Below are positions 28,017 to 37,485 of a DNA stretch of 64,000 nt, in pieces. Within the stretch, counting starts at the first letter, position 1. Every line of letters begins with the position of its first letter. The notes under the pieces are model-generated. The model searched no databases. It saw nothing but the letters and a program-made list of their open reading frames with translations, and had not been told where the DNA came from. The stretch comes from Bacteroides ndongoniae. GTDB lineage: Bacteria > Bacteroidota > Bacteroidia > Bacteroidales > Bacteroidaceae. The DNA lies in assembly GCF_900108345.1 (NCBI RefSeq), contig NZ_FNVV01000013.1:594944-658943 (forward strand). Reading direction: 5' to 3'. The position numbers were made by a program, and so were the translations under genes.

Positions 28017-29170
28017 ATGAACAGTTTTACCTATCAATATCCCGTCCGCCAGCATTTTGGCAAAGGATGTGCGGAGAACGCAATCAAGGAAGAAATGAAA
28101 CTTGTGGGCAGGAATGTGCTACTGGCATACGGCGGCGGATCGTTGAAACGCACGGGATTGTATGACAAGATGGTGGATTGGCTGCACGAATGCGGCAAGA
28201 ATGTGACGGACTTCGGAGGCATTATGCCCAATCCGACATACGCCAAAGTACAGGAAGGCGCAAGGATTGTGCGCGAGCAGGGCATAGACTTCATCCTTGC
28301 CGTGGGCGGAGGGTCGGTCATCGACTGCTGCAAGATAGTGTCTGCACAAGCGAAACTAAATGAGGACATCTGGGAGATGCAGTACGCAAAGCATCAATAT
28401 CCTACGGAGTTCGTGCCGATGGGCGCTGTCGTCACGGCATCTGGACCCGGAGCCAGCAGAACAACGGGGCGGTCATCACCCACACCGAAAAGAAGCTGAA
28501 ACAGCCGCTGGTTGGGGCTTACCACAACTTCGCCGTCTTGGACAGCGACTTGACGAAAACCCTTCCGATGGGACAAGTCATCAGCGGCGCATTCGACACA
28601 TTGAGCCACTGTATGGAAACCTATATGGGCAAGCCGCAGACGGACAACCTCTCTGATGAAATCAACGAGGCGGTGATGCGCAACGTCATCAAGAACCTCC
28701 GTACCCTGATAGCCGACCCGGACAACGACTTTGCCCGTGGCGAACTGATGTGGGACTCTGCCCTTGCCGAAAACAGCCTGCTGAAGTTGGGCAAGCAGAC
28801 CGACTTCCAATGCCATATGCTGGAACATGCCGTGGGTGCTTACACCGACTGCAACCACGGTCGGGCATTGGCAGTCATCCATCCCTCGCTCTACCGTCAC
28901 TTGCTGAATGAAGGCAAGGAGAAGCTGGCGCGTATGGCAGAACGGGTGTGGAATGTGAAAGGCGATATCGTAGAACAGACCGCCGCCCTTGGCATCGATG
29001 CGCTCGAAGCCTTCATTAAGGAAATAGGCCTACCTACCCGTTGGAGCGAGTTGGGCATTACAGACGAGAGCGTGCTTCGTGCTGCTGCCGACACCTGCCT
29101 GCTGATGCCGGGATGTTGCAAGCAGTTCACACGGGATGAATTGTTTGAGGTGTTGAAAGAGTGTATGTAA
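28017..29170 (+). pseudogene. Iron-containing alcohol dehydrogenase, frameshifted
   Basis: The first part (28017-28499) has the NAD-binding ILAVGGGSVIDCCKIV and VPMGAVVTASG, then runs out of frame. The normal frame resumes at about 28458 (NNGAVITHTEKKLKQPLVGA) and continues to TAA 29170, with metal-binding HMLEHAVGAYTDCNHG. One nucleotide is missing near 28445-28460, where the local bases are also unlike the expected GTGSEMNNG. The whole is about 385 codons, the usual length. It is either a recent pseudogene or an assembly error. Homologues reduce aldehydes with NADH/NADPH. Confidence 0.85.
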
Positions 29171-29193
29171 TAACTTCTAAGAATGTAATGATA

Positions 29194-30294
29194 ATGAAAA
29201 ATATATTCAAGACAATGCTGTGCGGTGCCGCCGCTTTGATGCTGACAGGCACATCGGTCGCACAGACTAAGCAAGCATTTGCTTCGGTGGACATTTCTAC
29301 TATCCTAAGTCCCAACAGCAATCCTTTCGGACTTGTTTATCAAGGGGCTATTACGAAGAACGAGCCGGGCAAGGTGAACATTCATCGCATCACCTACGAA
29401 TTGAACGGTTTGACGATGGTTGCCAATGTTTATACCCCTGCCGGTTATGATACGGCGAAAACCTATCCCGCTCTTGTCGTGGCGCATCCCAACGGAGGCT
29501 GTAAGGAGCAGGTGGCAGGTCTGTACAGCCAACGGATGGCAGAGCAGGGCTACATCTGCCTTGCCTTTGATGCAGCCTATCAGGGCGGAAGCGAGGGCGA
29601 GCCGCGTAACGTGGACAAGCCGGCCAACCGCATCGAGGACATACACCGTGCCGCCGACATCCTGACGCAATATCCCGGAGTGGATGCCAACCGCATCGGC
29701 ATCCTCGGCATCTGCGGCGGTGGCGGCTATACGTTGAAAGCCGCGCAGACGGACAAACGCTTCAAGGCGGTCGCTACGCTCAGTATGTTCAACTCCGGAC
29801 TGGTGCGGCGCAATGGTTTCCTTGATTCGCAGATGAATGATGTGCAGCAACGTCTCGCCGATGCCTGTGCCGCCCGTCAGAAGGAGGCAAACGGCGAAGC
29901 ACCGGAATATGTGGGCGATATGAGCGGCATCTCGCCGGAGCAGGCGAAGCAGCTCCCTTTTGACCTCTACCGCGACGGCTATGAGTATTACCTCCAGACA
30001 CACGCGCATCCCGGCTCCACCTTCCGCTATACCAAAAGCAGTCTGATGGACTTGATGGCGTTTGATGCCAGCGAAGGGATGTACCTCATCAACCAGCCGC
30101 TCCTGATGATGGCGGGCAGTCTTGCCGACACGTTCTATATGACCGAACAATGTTTCAGCAAAGCCACGGGGACGGACAACAAGGAACTGTATCTCATCCC
30201 CGGCGCAAGGCACATCCAGACATATTGGATGCCGGAGTATGTGGACAAGGCTGTGGGCAAGCTGACGGAGTTCTTTGGAAAACATCTGGAATGA
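29194..30294 (+). CDS. Exported dienelactone-hydrolase-like alpha/beta hydrolase
   Basis: 366 residues from the ATG at 29194; an ATG at 29188 and a GTG at 29161 are also in frame, but the latter overlaps the previous gene. Sec signal peptide ([12 protein letters not shown]). The nucleophile elbow is GICGGGG, with Cys as nucleophile as in dienelactone hydrolase; the late His is in ARHIQTYW. Last gene of operon D. The first hairpin unit of the following array starts at its stop codon. Confidence 0.85.
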   Translation: MKNIFKTMLCGAAALMLTGTSVAQTKQAFASVDISTILSPNSNPFGLVYQGAITKNEPGKVNIHRITYELNGLTMVANVYTPAGYDTAKTYPALVVAHPNGGCKEQVAGLYSQRMAEQGYICLAFDAAYQGGSEGEPRNVDKPANRIEDIHRAADILTQYPGVDANRIGILGICGGGGYTLKAAQTDKRFKAVATLSMFNSGLVRRNGFLDSQMNDVQQRLADACAARQKEANGEAPEYVGDMSGISPEQAKQLPFDLYRDGYEYYLQTHAHPGSTFRYTKSSLMDLMAFDASEGMYLINQPLLMMAGSLADTFYMTEQCFSKATGTDNKELYLIPGARHIQTYWMPEYVDKAVGKLTEFFGKHLE

Positions 30295-30367
30295 ACTTAT
30301 CTCATCCCGGACATGAGGTAGGCTCAGGTCGGACATGAGATACCCTCAAGTCCGAGGTGAGGTAGCC
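30288..30367. repeat. Tandem 22-23 nt hairpin units before promoter E
   Basis: Clear units lie at 30309-30330 (GACaTGAG-gtagg-CTCAgGTC) and 30331-30353 (GGACaTGAG-atacc-CTCAaGTCC), with partial units at 30288-30308 and 30354-30367. Same TGAG-N5-CTCA framework as at promoters B and D. The array follows the stop codon of operon D immediately. Confidence 0.75.
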
Positions 30368-30411
30368 AAAGGCCTGACCTTTAGTAAAGCTCTCTTGCCG
30401 CTTTCGTCGAA

Positions 30412-30470
30412 ATTGGTGCTTCAATCCGTAATCTGTGTATGGACGCGCCACAGCGGAAGCGGTATTTTTG
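30412..30470 (+). promoter_or_regulatory. Island promoter E: shared operator plus -7 box
   Basis: The core operator CCGTAATCTGTGTATGGAC is at 30426-30444. The -7 box TATTTTTG is at 30463-30470, spacer 18 bp. The upstream arm ATTGGTGCTTC is present. It drives the AraC regulator and the Fe-S genes, implying autoregulation. Confidence 0.8.
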
Positions 30471-30494
30471 TATCAAGACATAAAACAAATAGTA

Positions 30495-31400
30495 ATGAAC
30501 GATATACGGACATTTACCATAGACGAGTTTAACAAACAGATGCAGCAGCCGACGTTGCACCCGGAAGTGGCCGTCATCGACCCGGCACGCTTGGAGGACG
30601 ACGGCACATTATGCTTTACGGGCAACTTCTACGCCATCCGCTTTGTCCAGACACGATGCGGCGAAGCGCGTTATGGCAGAAAGTGCGCCGATTTCCAATA
30701 TGGCACGCTGGTATTTACGAAGCCGGGCGAAATCGTGCGCGTCTGCCGGGAGGATGCCGTGGACGGGAGCATATCCGGTATTTTGTTCCACCCGGAGCTG
30801 TTCAGCACCAAAAGCCTTGTGTTCAAGAAAACCGACTATACGTTCTTCGATTACCGGGAGAACGAGTCTTTGCACCTTTCCTTGCAAGAGAAGCGCATCG
30901 TGCAAGACCGTCTGGAACATCTCCACGAGGAACTGCGGCGCGATATTGACCGCCACAGCCTACGCCTTGTATCTGCCGGGCTGGAACTGCTGTTGGACTA
31001 CTGCGTTCGTTTCTATGAACGGCAATTTGCCTGCCGCACCGACATTGACGGGGAATATATGGAGAAGCTGGACAAAACGCTTTCCCAATATTTTTCATTA
31101 TGCGGACAAAAGTCTGTGGAAGGCGGTATAAGTAAGGTAGAATCCGCTTTGTCCTCCCTTTCACCTGCGTACTTGAACGACTTTGTACGGGCAGAAACCG
31201 GGAAAACGCTTGCCGAATATATACGCATCAGAATGATGGAGTACATCAAAAAGCGTGTCCACAAGGAAGGCTGTCCGTTGGAACAGGTTGCCGGAGAGTT
31301 CGGCTTCTATCAGCCACGCCTGTTGGCTCTTTTATATCGGCAGGTATTCGGATGCCAACCTGAGCACTATCTATTGACCCCGGATTATAAACTAAATTGA
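30495..31400 (+). CDS. AraC-family transcriptional regulator (autoregulated)
   Basis: 301 residues from the ATG at 30495; the longer frame from 30435 begins inside the operator. The N-terminal sensor domain (about residues 1-180) has EARYGRKCADFQYGTLVFTK. The C-terminal domain shows AYLNDFVRAETGKTLAEYIR and a second HTH LEQVAGEFGFYQPRLLALL. It is the first gene behind promoter E, so it probably controls itself and the four other operator-bearing promoters. Confidence 0.87.
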   Translation: MNDIRTFTIDEFNKQMQQPTLHPEVAVIDPARLEDDGTLCFTGNFYAIRFVQTRCGEARYGRKCADFQYGTLVFTKPGEIVRVCREDAVDGSISGILFHPELFSTKSLVFKKTDYTFFDYRENESLHLSLQEKRIVQDRLEHLHEELRRDIDRHSLRLVSAGLELLLDYCVRFYERQFACRTDIDGEYMEKLDKTLSQYFSLCGQKSVEGGISKVESALSSLSPAYLNDFVRAETGKTLAEYIRIRMMEYIKKRVHKEGCPLEQVAGEFGFYQPRLLALLYRQVFGCQPEHYLLTPDYKLN

Positions 31401-31407
31401 TAACGAT

Positions 31408-32118
31408 ATGTACCCGCAAATTATTTGTCACGTAATGGGTTCCGTGGATGGTCGGCTGCTGACTGACCGCTGGACGGAACCATATAATGGGAAGAGCAAA
31501 GGCGAACTGATGGGCATCTATGCCGCCATCGGTCGCCAACTAAATACCGACGTTTGGATGTTCGGCAAGAACACGTTGTGTGAAGGCTATTTCCCAAAGA
31601 AATTTCATACGCAGGACACCACGCCGTTAGCTCATCCTGCACCGTTTATTGCCGAGCGCACTTCAACCCGTCTCTTTGTGGTAGCCGACCCGGATGCGGA
31701 CATTCTCTATGAATCCGCTACCGTAAGGGGCGACAGCATCGTCTGCATCCTGCCTGAAACGGCTCCTGCGTTCTATTTGGAGTATCTTCAGAAGAAAGGA
31801 ATCTCCTATCTGTTTGCCGGATCAAAAGGCGATGACCTCCGCACGGCGATGCATACATTGGCGGAGACCTTTGGCGTGGAATCACTCTCGCTGCAAGGCG
31901 GAGGCATCATAGACGGTGCGTTCCTGCAAGCCGGACTGATAGACGAGTTGAGCCTTGTCATATATCCGGGCATCGACGGTTCAGCAGGCTCCACATCCAT
32001 CTTCCATTATATTGGCAAAGGAAATCCCTCGCAAGGGCAGTCGCTTGAACTGCTATCTGTGAAAGAGATGGAGGACGGGGTGGTTTGGTTACGATATAAA
32101 TTCCATAAAAACAGTTGA
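31408..32118 (+). CDS. RibD C-terminal/dihydrofolate-reductase-like reductase
   Basis: 236 residues, cytosolic. The RibD_C fold is indicated by ICHVMGSVDGRLLTDRW at the N-terminus, VWMFGKNTL, and the nucleotide-binding LSLQGGGIIDGAFLQAGLIDEL near residues 150-175. The family reduces pyrimidine or pterin-like substrates with NADPH; here it stands alone without the RibD deaminase. Starts 7 nt after the regulator. Confidence 0.85.
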   Translation: MYPQIICHVMGSVDGRLLTDRWTEPYNGKSKGELMGIYAAIGRQLNTDVWMFGKNTLCEGYFPKKFHTQDTTPLAHPAPFIAERTSTRLFVVADPDADILYESATVRGDSIVCILPETAPAFYLEYLQKKGISYLFAGSKGDDLRTAMHTLAETFGVESLSLQGGGIIDGAFLQAGLIDELSLVIYPGIDGSAGSTSIFHYIGKGNPSQGQSLELLSVKEMEDGVVWLRYKFHKNS

Positions 32119-32123
32119 GAAGT

Positions 32124-33623
32124 ATGTTACGCAAAATCAGACTGACGCTTGCCGTCCTGTTCTTCACCGCCGTCACGCTGTTGTTCCTCGACTTCACGGG
32201 GACGCTGCACGCTTGGTTGGGCTGGACGGCCAAAATACAGTTCCTGCCTGCGCTCTTGGCGTTGAATGTGGGAGTTGTGGTGTTCCTCGTGCTGCTGACA
32301 CTTGCCTTCGGACGGGTGTACTGCTCAATCATTTGTCCATTAGGCGTGATGCAGGACATCATCGCTTGGGTGGGCAAGAAACAGAAAAAGAACCGTTACG
32401 GCTATTCTCCCGCCAAATCGTGGTTGCGGTATAGTGTGCTGGCGGTCTTCATCATTGCGATGATAGCCGGGATTGGCTCATTAGTGGCATTGCTCGCGCC
32501 GTACAGTTCATACGGGCGGATAGCCGGCAACCTGTTCGCCCCGATATACGGCTGGGGGAACAACCTGCTCGCTTATTTTGCGGAGCGAGCCGACAGTTAC
32601 GCTTTTTATGAAACGGAGGTGTGGCTGAAAAGCCTGCCGACCTTCTTTATCGCTTTGCTCTCCTTTATTATAATAGGAGTGTTGGCGTGGCGGAACGGAC
32701 GGACTTACTGCAATACTATCTGTCCGGTAGGTACGGTGCTGGGGTTCCTTGCCCGTTTCTCGTGGTTGAAGCCGGTGATTGACAAGGACAAATGCGTAAA
32801 CTGCAAACTGTGTGCCCGGAATTGCAAGGCGGCTTGTATCGACATCGCCAACCATCGGATTGATTACAGCCGTTGCGTGGCTTGTATGGATTGCATCGGA
32901 AAATGCCATAAGGGAGCCATCAGCTACAAGCATCCGGCAAAGGAAGCCGCACAACCGAAAGCTGTTGAATCTAAAATTTCAGCAGAGCAAATCAACGATG
33001 CCCGCCGCTCGTTTCTGACCGCCACGGCTTTGGTTGCCACAACTGCCGCGTTAAAGGCACAGGAAAAGAAAGTGGACGGAGACTTGGCGATTATCGAGAG
33101 CAAGAAAATCCCCGACCGCAAGACCCCGATAATGCCACCGGGAGCATTGAGCGCACGCGACTTCGCCCGGCATTGCACCGCCTGCCAGCTCTGCGTGTCG
33201 GTATGCCCCAACGGGGTACTTCGCCCGTCCACCGACCTGACGAAGCTGATGCAGCCAGAAATGGGTTATGAGCGTGGCTACTGCCGACCGGAATGTACGA
33301 AGTGCAGCGAAGTCTGTCCTGCCGGAGCTATACGCCCGATAACCGCAGCGGAGAAATCCGCCACGCAGATAGGACACGCCGTATGGGTCAAGGAGAATTG
33401 TGTGCCGCTGACCGATGGCGTGGAGTGCGGCAACTGTGCCCGCCATTGTCCGACGGGAGCCATACTGATGATACCCTCGGATGCCGCTAATCCCGATTCG
33501 CCCAAGATTCCGGCCATCAACGTGGAGCGTTGCGTCGGTTGCGGGGCTTGCGAGAATCTTTGTCCGGCACGCACGTTCAGTGCAATTTATGTGGAAGGGC
33601 ACGAGGTGCACAGAGAACTCTAA
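32124..33623 (+). CDS. Membrane polyferredoxin: NapH-like and NapG-like fusion
   Basis: 499 residues. The N-terminal half has about five membrane helices with YCSIICPLG and YCNTICPVG, then two [4Fe-4S] sites (CVNCKLCARNCKAAC, CVACMDCIGKC), as in NapH/YccM. An internal Tat-like RRSFLTATALVATTAAL (near residues 295-310) leads into a second domain with four further cysteine clusters (CTACQLCVSVCP, CTKCSEVCP, CGNCARHCP, CVGCGACENLCP). It probably takes electrons from quinol across the membrane to exported partners. Confidence 0.88.
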   Translation: MLRKIRLTLAVLFFTAVTLLFLDFTGTLHAWLGWTAKIQFLPALLALNVGVVVFLVLLTLAFGRVYCSIICPLGVMQDIIAWVGKKQKKNRYGYSPAKSWLRYSVLAVFIIAMIAGIGSLVALLAPYSSYGRIAGNLFAPIYGWGNNLLAYFAERADSYAFYETEVWLKSLPTFFIALLSFIIIGVLAWRNGRTYCNTICPVGTVLGFLARFSWLKPVIDKDKCVNCKLCARNCKAACIDIANHRIDYSRCVACMDCIGKCHKGAISYKHPAKEAAQPKAVESKISAEQINDARRSFLTATALVATTAALKAQEKKVDGDLAIIESKKIPDRKTPIMPPGALSARDFARHCTACQLCVSVCPNGVLRPSTDLTKLMQPEMGYERGYCRPECTKCSEVCPAGAIRPITAAEKSATQIGHAVWVKENCVPLTDGVECGNCARHCPTGAILMIPSDAANPDSPKIPAINVERCVGCGACENLCPARTFSAIYVEGHEVHREL

Positions 33624-33643
33624 TGGAAATAATACGAACAAAT

Positions 33644-35029
33644 ATGGAAAATAAGAAGACAATCTCCCGCCGCGACTTCTTCAAGATAGCGGGAGCGGCT
33701 GGAATGGCGACCGCAGGACTGACGGCTTGTGGTGATAGGCAAGGCTCATTAACATCTACCAATGCAGGCGAACCCGGCGGAGAGATGACCTACCGGACGC
33801 TGACGGGTGACCGTGTGTCGCTGCTCGGCTACGGCTGTATGCGCTGGCCGATGATGCCCAATCCCGACGGCGAGGGGCAAGTGGTGGACCAAGAAGAAGT
33901 AAACCGGCTGGTGGACTATGCGCTGGCGCACGGCGTGAACTATTTCGACACCGCGCCGCCTTATTGTCAGGGGCTGTCGGAGGAAGCGACGGGCATTGCC
34001 CTCAGCCGACATCCGCGCGACTCGTATTACATTGCCACGAAGATGTCCAACCACCGCCTCTACGGGGCAGGGCTTCGTGGCAAGGAGTTGCACGATGCCA
34101 GTGTGAAGATGTATCAGGATTCGTTCAAACACCTGCGGACGGATTATTTCGATTACTACCTGTTCCACATCCTCGACACGGGCGCGGGAATGGAGGAAAT
34201 GCGCGGGCGGCTGTACGATTGCGGCATTGCCGACTTCATCCTCAAAGAGAAAGAGGCGGGGCGCATCCGCAAGCTGGGCTTTTCGTTCCACGGCGATGTG
34301 CGGGTGTTCGACTATATGTTGCAGGAATCAGGCATACCGTGGGATTTTGTGCAAATACAGCTCAACTACCTTGACTGGCGGCACGCATCGGGCATCAACG
34401 TCAATGCCGAATACCTCTACGGCGAACTGGCGAAGCGGAACATCCCCGCCGTCGTTATGGAACCGCTGTTAGGCGGACGGCTCTCCAAAGTACACGACCA
34501 CATCGTCATCAAGTTGAAACAGCGCGAATCCGGGCAGAGCGTGGCATCGTGGGCGTTCCGCTTTGCCGGAAGTTTTCCCGGTGTGCTGACTGTCCTCAGC
34601 GGTATGACCTATATGGAGCATCTGCAAGACAACCTGCGCACCTATTCGCCTCTGCATCCCCTGTCGGACGATGAGTTTGCCTTCCTGCAAGAAACGGCAG
34701 ACCTGATGATGCAGTATCAGACCATCCCTTGCAACGACTGCAAGTATTGTATGCCTTGCCCTTACGGAATAGACATACCCGCCATCCTGCTGCATCACAA
34801 CAAGTGCATCAACGAGGGGAATATGCCCCGCAGCGGTCAGGAGGACTACCACCGTGCCCGCCGCGCTTTCCTTGTCGGTTACGACCGCAGCGTGCCGAAG
34901 CTCCGCCAAGCCAGCCACTGTATCGGGTGCAACCAGTGTTCGCCCGACTGTCCGCAAGGCATCGACATCCCGAAGGAGATGCAACGGATTGACCATTTTG
35001 TAGAACGGTTGAAGCAAGATAATTTATAG
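33644..35029 (+). CDS. Tat-exported aldo/keto reductase with C-terminal ferredoxin domain
   Basis: 461 residues from ATG 33644; an ATG at 33623 overlapping the previous stop (TAATG) is also possible. Twin-arginine signal SRRDFFKIAGAAG ending AGLTAC. An AKR-like barrel (YFDTAPPYCQG, IATKMSNHRL, YLFHILDTG) is followed by two 4Fe-4S motifs, CNDCKYCMPCPYGIDIP and CIGCNQCSPDCPQGIDIP. It is the probable electron acceptor of the upstream polyferredoxin. Last gene of operon E and of the island. Confidence 0.88.
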   Translation: MENKKTISRRDFFKIAGAAGMATAGLTACGDRQGSLTSTNAGEPGGEMTYRTLTGDRVSLLGYGCMRWPMMPNPDGEGQVVDQEEVNRLVDYALAHGVNYFDTAPPYCQGLSEEATGIALSRHPRDSYYIATKMSNHRLYGAGLRGKELHDASVKMYQDSFKHLRTDYFDYYLFHILDTGAGMEEMRGRLYDCGIADFILKEKEAGRIRKLGFSFHGDVRVFDYMLQESGIPWDFVQIQLNYLDWRHASGINVNAEYLYGELAKRNIPAVVMEPLLGGRLSKVHDHIVIKLKQRESGQSVASWAFRFAGSFPGVLTVLSGMTYMEHLQDNLRTYSPLHPLSDDEFAFLQETADLMMQYQTIPCNDCKYCMPCPYGIDIPAILLHHNKCINEGNMPRSGQEDYHRARRAFLVGYDRSVPKLRQASHCIGCNQCSPDCPQGIDIPKEMQRIDHFVERLKQDNL

Positions 35030-35118
35030 CGACGTTATTTCATTTATACTCAAATACTTATAATTTAAATTGAATATGAACAGATCAGAAAACTGTATTC
35101 TCTCTTTTTGGAAGAAAT

Positions 35119-35859
35119 TTGCATCATCGGCGCATTACTGCCGAGCAGGATGTGTGGAATGGACTTTTTGCATTGCTCGCTTCAGCGAGAGAAGCCTATC
35201 TCCGGAATGTCGTTGACAGCGGCAAACTTTATCGCCGCTTCGTGGACGACTTCATCAACAGTCACCGGTATATAGACTGTGACAATGTGGTCTGCCGGAA
35301 TTGCCATGAGATGATTATCCATATAGTTCGAGGTATTCTGCATGATTATCAGGATTGTGTGCGAGAAAAGTTCGCTACCGAATCATTCTCATTGGATGAT
35401 TGCATGGAACTGAAAAGGATGTATGACACATCTGAAATAAATAGTCCGGCATTTGCGTATGATGCGGATCCAATGGCGACCGCAGCTTCACTTTCATTCG
35501 AGTGTAATTTTTCGAAGGAACAGATGGCAGGTATTGTGTCTTGTGCCAATACTTACCATCTGTTCTGTGTTCCTACGGTTCGTATGGAGGATATGGAAAC
35601 TCTTTTTGCCTGCGAGGAGGGCTTCCGTATTCAGGTAAATAACATCCGCCATGTGGCCGTGCTTTTCGACACTCTGCTCGGAAGGTCGTGCATACAGGCA
35701 CACTGGCAGTCCATTCTTGAAAGAAGTAGATTTCTGGTTTCCAAGGATGGAAAACGGTTCGTGACCGCTTCGAGCCTGTCAACTGCCCTGTCTGCGGCAA
35801 GAATCCGTCCCACATCTGTCGTTTATGCTATCAGGACAATGATAGGCCGACTTCCGTAA
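35119..35859 (+). CDS. Protein of unknown family; paralogue of 59947-60630
   Basis: 246 residues from a TTG at 35119. The conserved core (FVDDFINSHRYIDCDNVVCR, NCHEMIIHIVRG) matches the second copy at 60 kb nearly residue for residue and includes a Cys pair, possibly metal-binding. The conserved frame extends upstream (SLFGRNLHHRR) but has no ATG. The plausible start ATG at 35076 is one base out of frame, and the frames meet at a T5 run (35105-35109). The C-terminus has SLSTALSAAR, a motif that may bind DNA. Function unknown. Confidence 0.65.
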   Translation: MHHRRITAEQDVWNGLFALLASAREAYLRNVVDSGKLYRRFVDDFINSHRYIDCDNVVCRNCHEMIIHIVRGILHDYQDCVREKFATESFSLDDCMELKRMYDTSEINSPAFAYDADPMATAASLSFECNFSKEQMAGIVSCANTYHLFCVPTVRMEDMETLFACEEGFRIQVNNIRHVAVLFDTLLGRSCIQAHWQSILERSRFLVSKDGKRFVTASSLSTALSAARIRPTSVVYAIRTMIGRLP

Positions 35860-35870
35860 CAATAATATTC

Positions 35871-37304
35871 CTATGATTTGAAAAGGTCGTCCATGGTGAC
35901 TTCACTGTGGACGATACTTTTATGTTTTCCGTCCACCACTCCGTATGTGGTGACAAATGTGATTACCAATGTCTTTCTGGTCTTTGTCGCCATACGGAAT
36001 AATCCCATCCGTTCACGGAGTTTCATCTCGTAATTATCAGTGATGGCATAACGGTCAGTGCTGAACTTCATTTCGCACAAATGGATGATACGGTCTGCTC
36101 GCTCGATAATCATATCAATCTGGAAGCCAGGCATGTTTTTGTCAGAATCTGCCTTGCTTCTCCATGAGGATATGGCCGTTCCGACACCGGCTATTCCGAG
36201 TGCCGCCTTTATCTGCCGGTGATGTGCCAGACACACAAGTTCGAAACTGAGTCCCATCCATGCAGAGACGCTGCGGGAATCCATGTTGTTGCTCCACCAC
36301 CTTTCATCCTTGGCATTGTTGGATTCTATGAACTTGTAATAAAACAATGTAAAGAAGTCCGTAAGCCTGAAAATGCTTCCTCGGGTCTTGCTCCCGAAAT
36401 GTGACAGACGGGTTACGAAATCGCAGCGTTCAAGGTTCTTCAGTATCTTGCTTAAGAAAGAGCCTTCCAGACCTGTGGCTTTTGCTATGTCCTCCCTTGT
36501 CAGTCCGGACTTGTTCTCCGACAATAACTTGACTATTGATATATATGTGTCGGCATTGCTGAACAGGGCATTGTACAGTTCGTCGAATTCCCCTTTGAGA
36601 TGGGCACCATCTGCAAAAAAGAGCCGGTCAATGTTCTGTGCAAGACTGTCAGAGGTATTCAGGAGGCTCAGGTAAAAGGGAACGCCGCCGAATATCATAT
36701 AACATTGCAGAATCTGGTATCTGTCCCATCTGCAGTTGCGCTGCCTCAGATATTCTTCCGTCTCATGCAGATTGAACGGGGAAAGATGCAGGTTGCAGGT
36801 CACTCTTGCGTGCAATCCTCCCTGATTGGCTTCTATCTTGTCCGCCATCCATGATGTCGCCGATCCTGTGGCGATGAGCATGATGTCTGTACGCCTGTTG
36901 CCCCAGCCGTTCCAGAATGTTTCCAGGGCATTGACAAAATTCGACCTCTGCGTATCCATCCAAGGCATTTCATCAATGAATATGACTTTTTTCCGGTCTG
37001 AAGGCAATGTCTCCAGATAATCTTCAAGCGCATTGAAGGCATCATACCATGTCCCGGCTTTCGGCTGTCTTCTTTTCGAATGACGCTTGATCGCCCTCAT
37101 GAAATTCTGTATCTGCACCGAAGCCGGAGTGTTGTGCTCGCCGACAAAGGTGAAATCATATTTATAGTTGAAGAACTTGTCTATGAGATATGTCTTACCG
37201 ATACGCCTCCGTCCGCTGATGATGACAAATTCGGAGCGGTCTGATTCCAGACACCGCTGCAGTTCGTCACATTCCCTGTCTCGTGAAACCAGTTTGTCCT
37301 GCAT
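35871..37304 (-). CDS. AAA ATPase with C-terminal DUF234-type domain
   Basis: 477 residues from the ATG at 37304. The N-terminal P-loop ATPase has Walker A SGRRRIGKTYL and Walker B VIFIDEMPW, followed by TGSATSWM. A winged helix (LTREDIAKATGLEGSFLSKI) and a C-terminal nuclease-like region (FQIDMIIERADRIIHLCEMK) are seen. Proteins of this kind are common and often linked to mobile DNA; their role is unclear. The -7 box TACCTTTG ends 16 nt upstream of the ATG, excluding a longer start. Convergent with the gene before it. Confidence 0.88.
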   Translation of the reverse strand: MQDKLVSRDRECDELQRCLESDRSEFVIISGRRRIGKTYLIDKFFNYKYDFTFVGEHNTPASVQIQNFMRAIKRHSKRRQPKAGTWYDAFNALEDYLETLPSDRKKVIFIDEMPWMDTQRSNFVNALETFWNGWGNRRTDIMLIATGSATSWMADKIEANQGGLHARVTCNLHLSPFNLHETEEYLRQRNCRWDRYQILQCYMIFGGVPFYLSLLNTSDSLAQNIDRLFFADGAHLKGEFDELYNALFSNADTYISIVKLLSENKSGLTREDIAKATGLEGSFLSKILKNLERCDFVTRLSHFGSKTRGSIFRLTDFFTLFYYKFIESNNAKDERWWSNNMDSRSVSAWMGLSFELVCLAHHRQIKAALGIAGVGTAISSWRSKADSDKNMPGFQIDMIIERADRIIHLCEMKFSTDRYAITDNYEMKLRERMGLFRMATKTRKTLVITFVTTYGVVDGKHKSIVHSEVTMDDLFKS

Positions 37305-37320
37305 AATATTTCCGTTTCCG

Positions 37321-37328
37321 CAAAGGTA
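37321..37328 (-). promoter_or_regulatory. Promoter of the DUF234-type ATPase
   Basis: TACCTTTG on the minus strand, preceded at 20 bp by TTTG, matches both -7 and -33 elements. The upstream side holds a 13-bp perfect inverted repeat (37363-37375 and 37399-37411) that could bind a regulator. Confidence 0.65.
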
Positions 37329-37362
37329 CTCAATCCATATGTGTCTGCCAAATTTCAAAGAG

Positions 37363-37485
37363 TGAGTTTGTACTTTATCTTATAAAATATTTGAGTAAAA
37401 GTACAAACTCACCAATACAACATAACACCGAGTTACTACTTTATCTATGATTTTTTATGAGATAAAGTAACGGTTCAGTATATAG
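37363..37485. repeat. Two inverted repeats sharing the word ACTTTATC upstream of the ATPase
   Basis: TGAGTTTGTACTT (37363-37375) and its complement (37399-37411) form a perfect 13-bp inverted repeat. About 20 bp on, GTTACTACTTTATCT pairs with AGATAAAGTAAC around ATGATTTTTTAT. The octamer ACTTTATC occurs twice direct and once inverted in this 120-bp segment, suggesting a shared binding site. Confidence 0.6.

Noticed and set aside
29305..30336. Minus-strand open frame of 343 codons opposite the dienelactone-hydrolase-like gene
   Set aside because: The plus-strand protein has a signal peptide and hydrolase motifs; the minus-strand one shows none.
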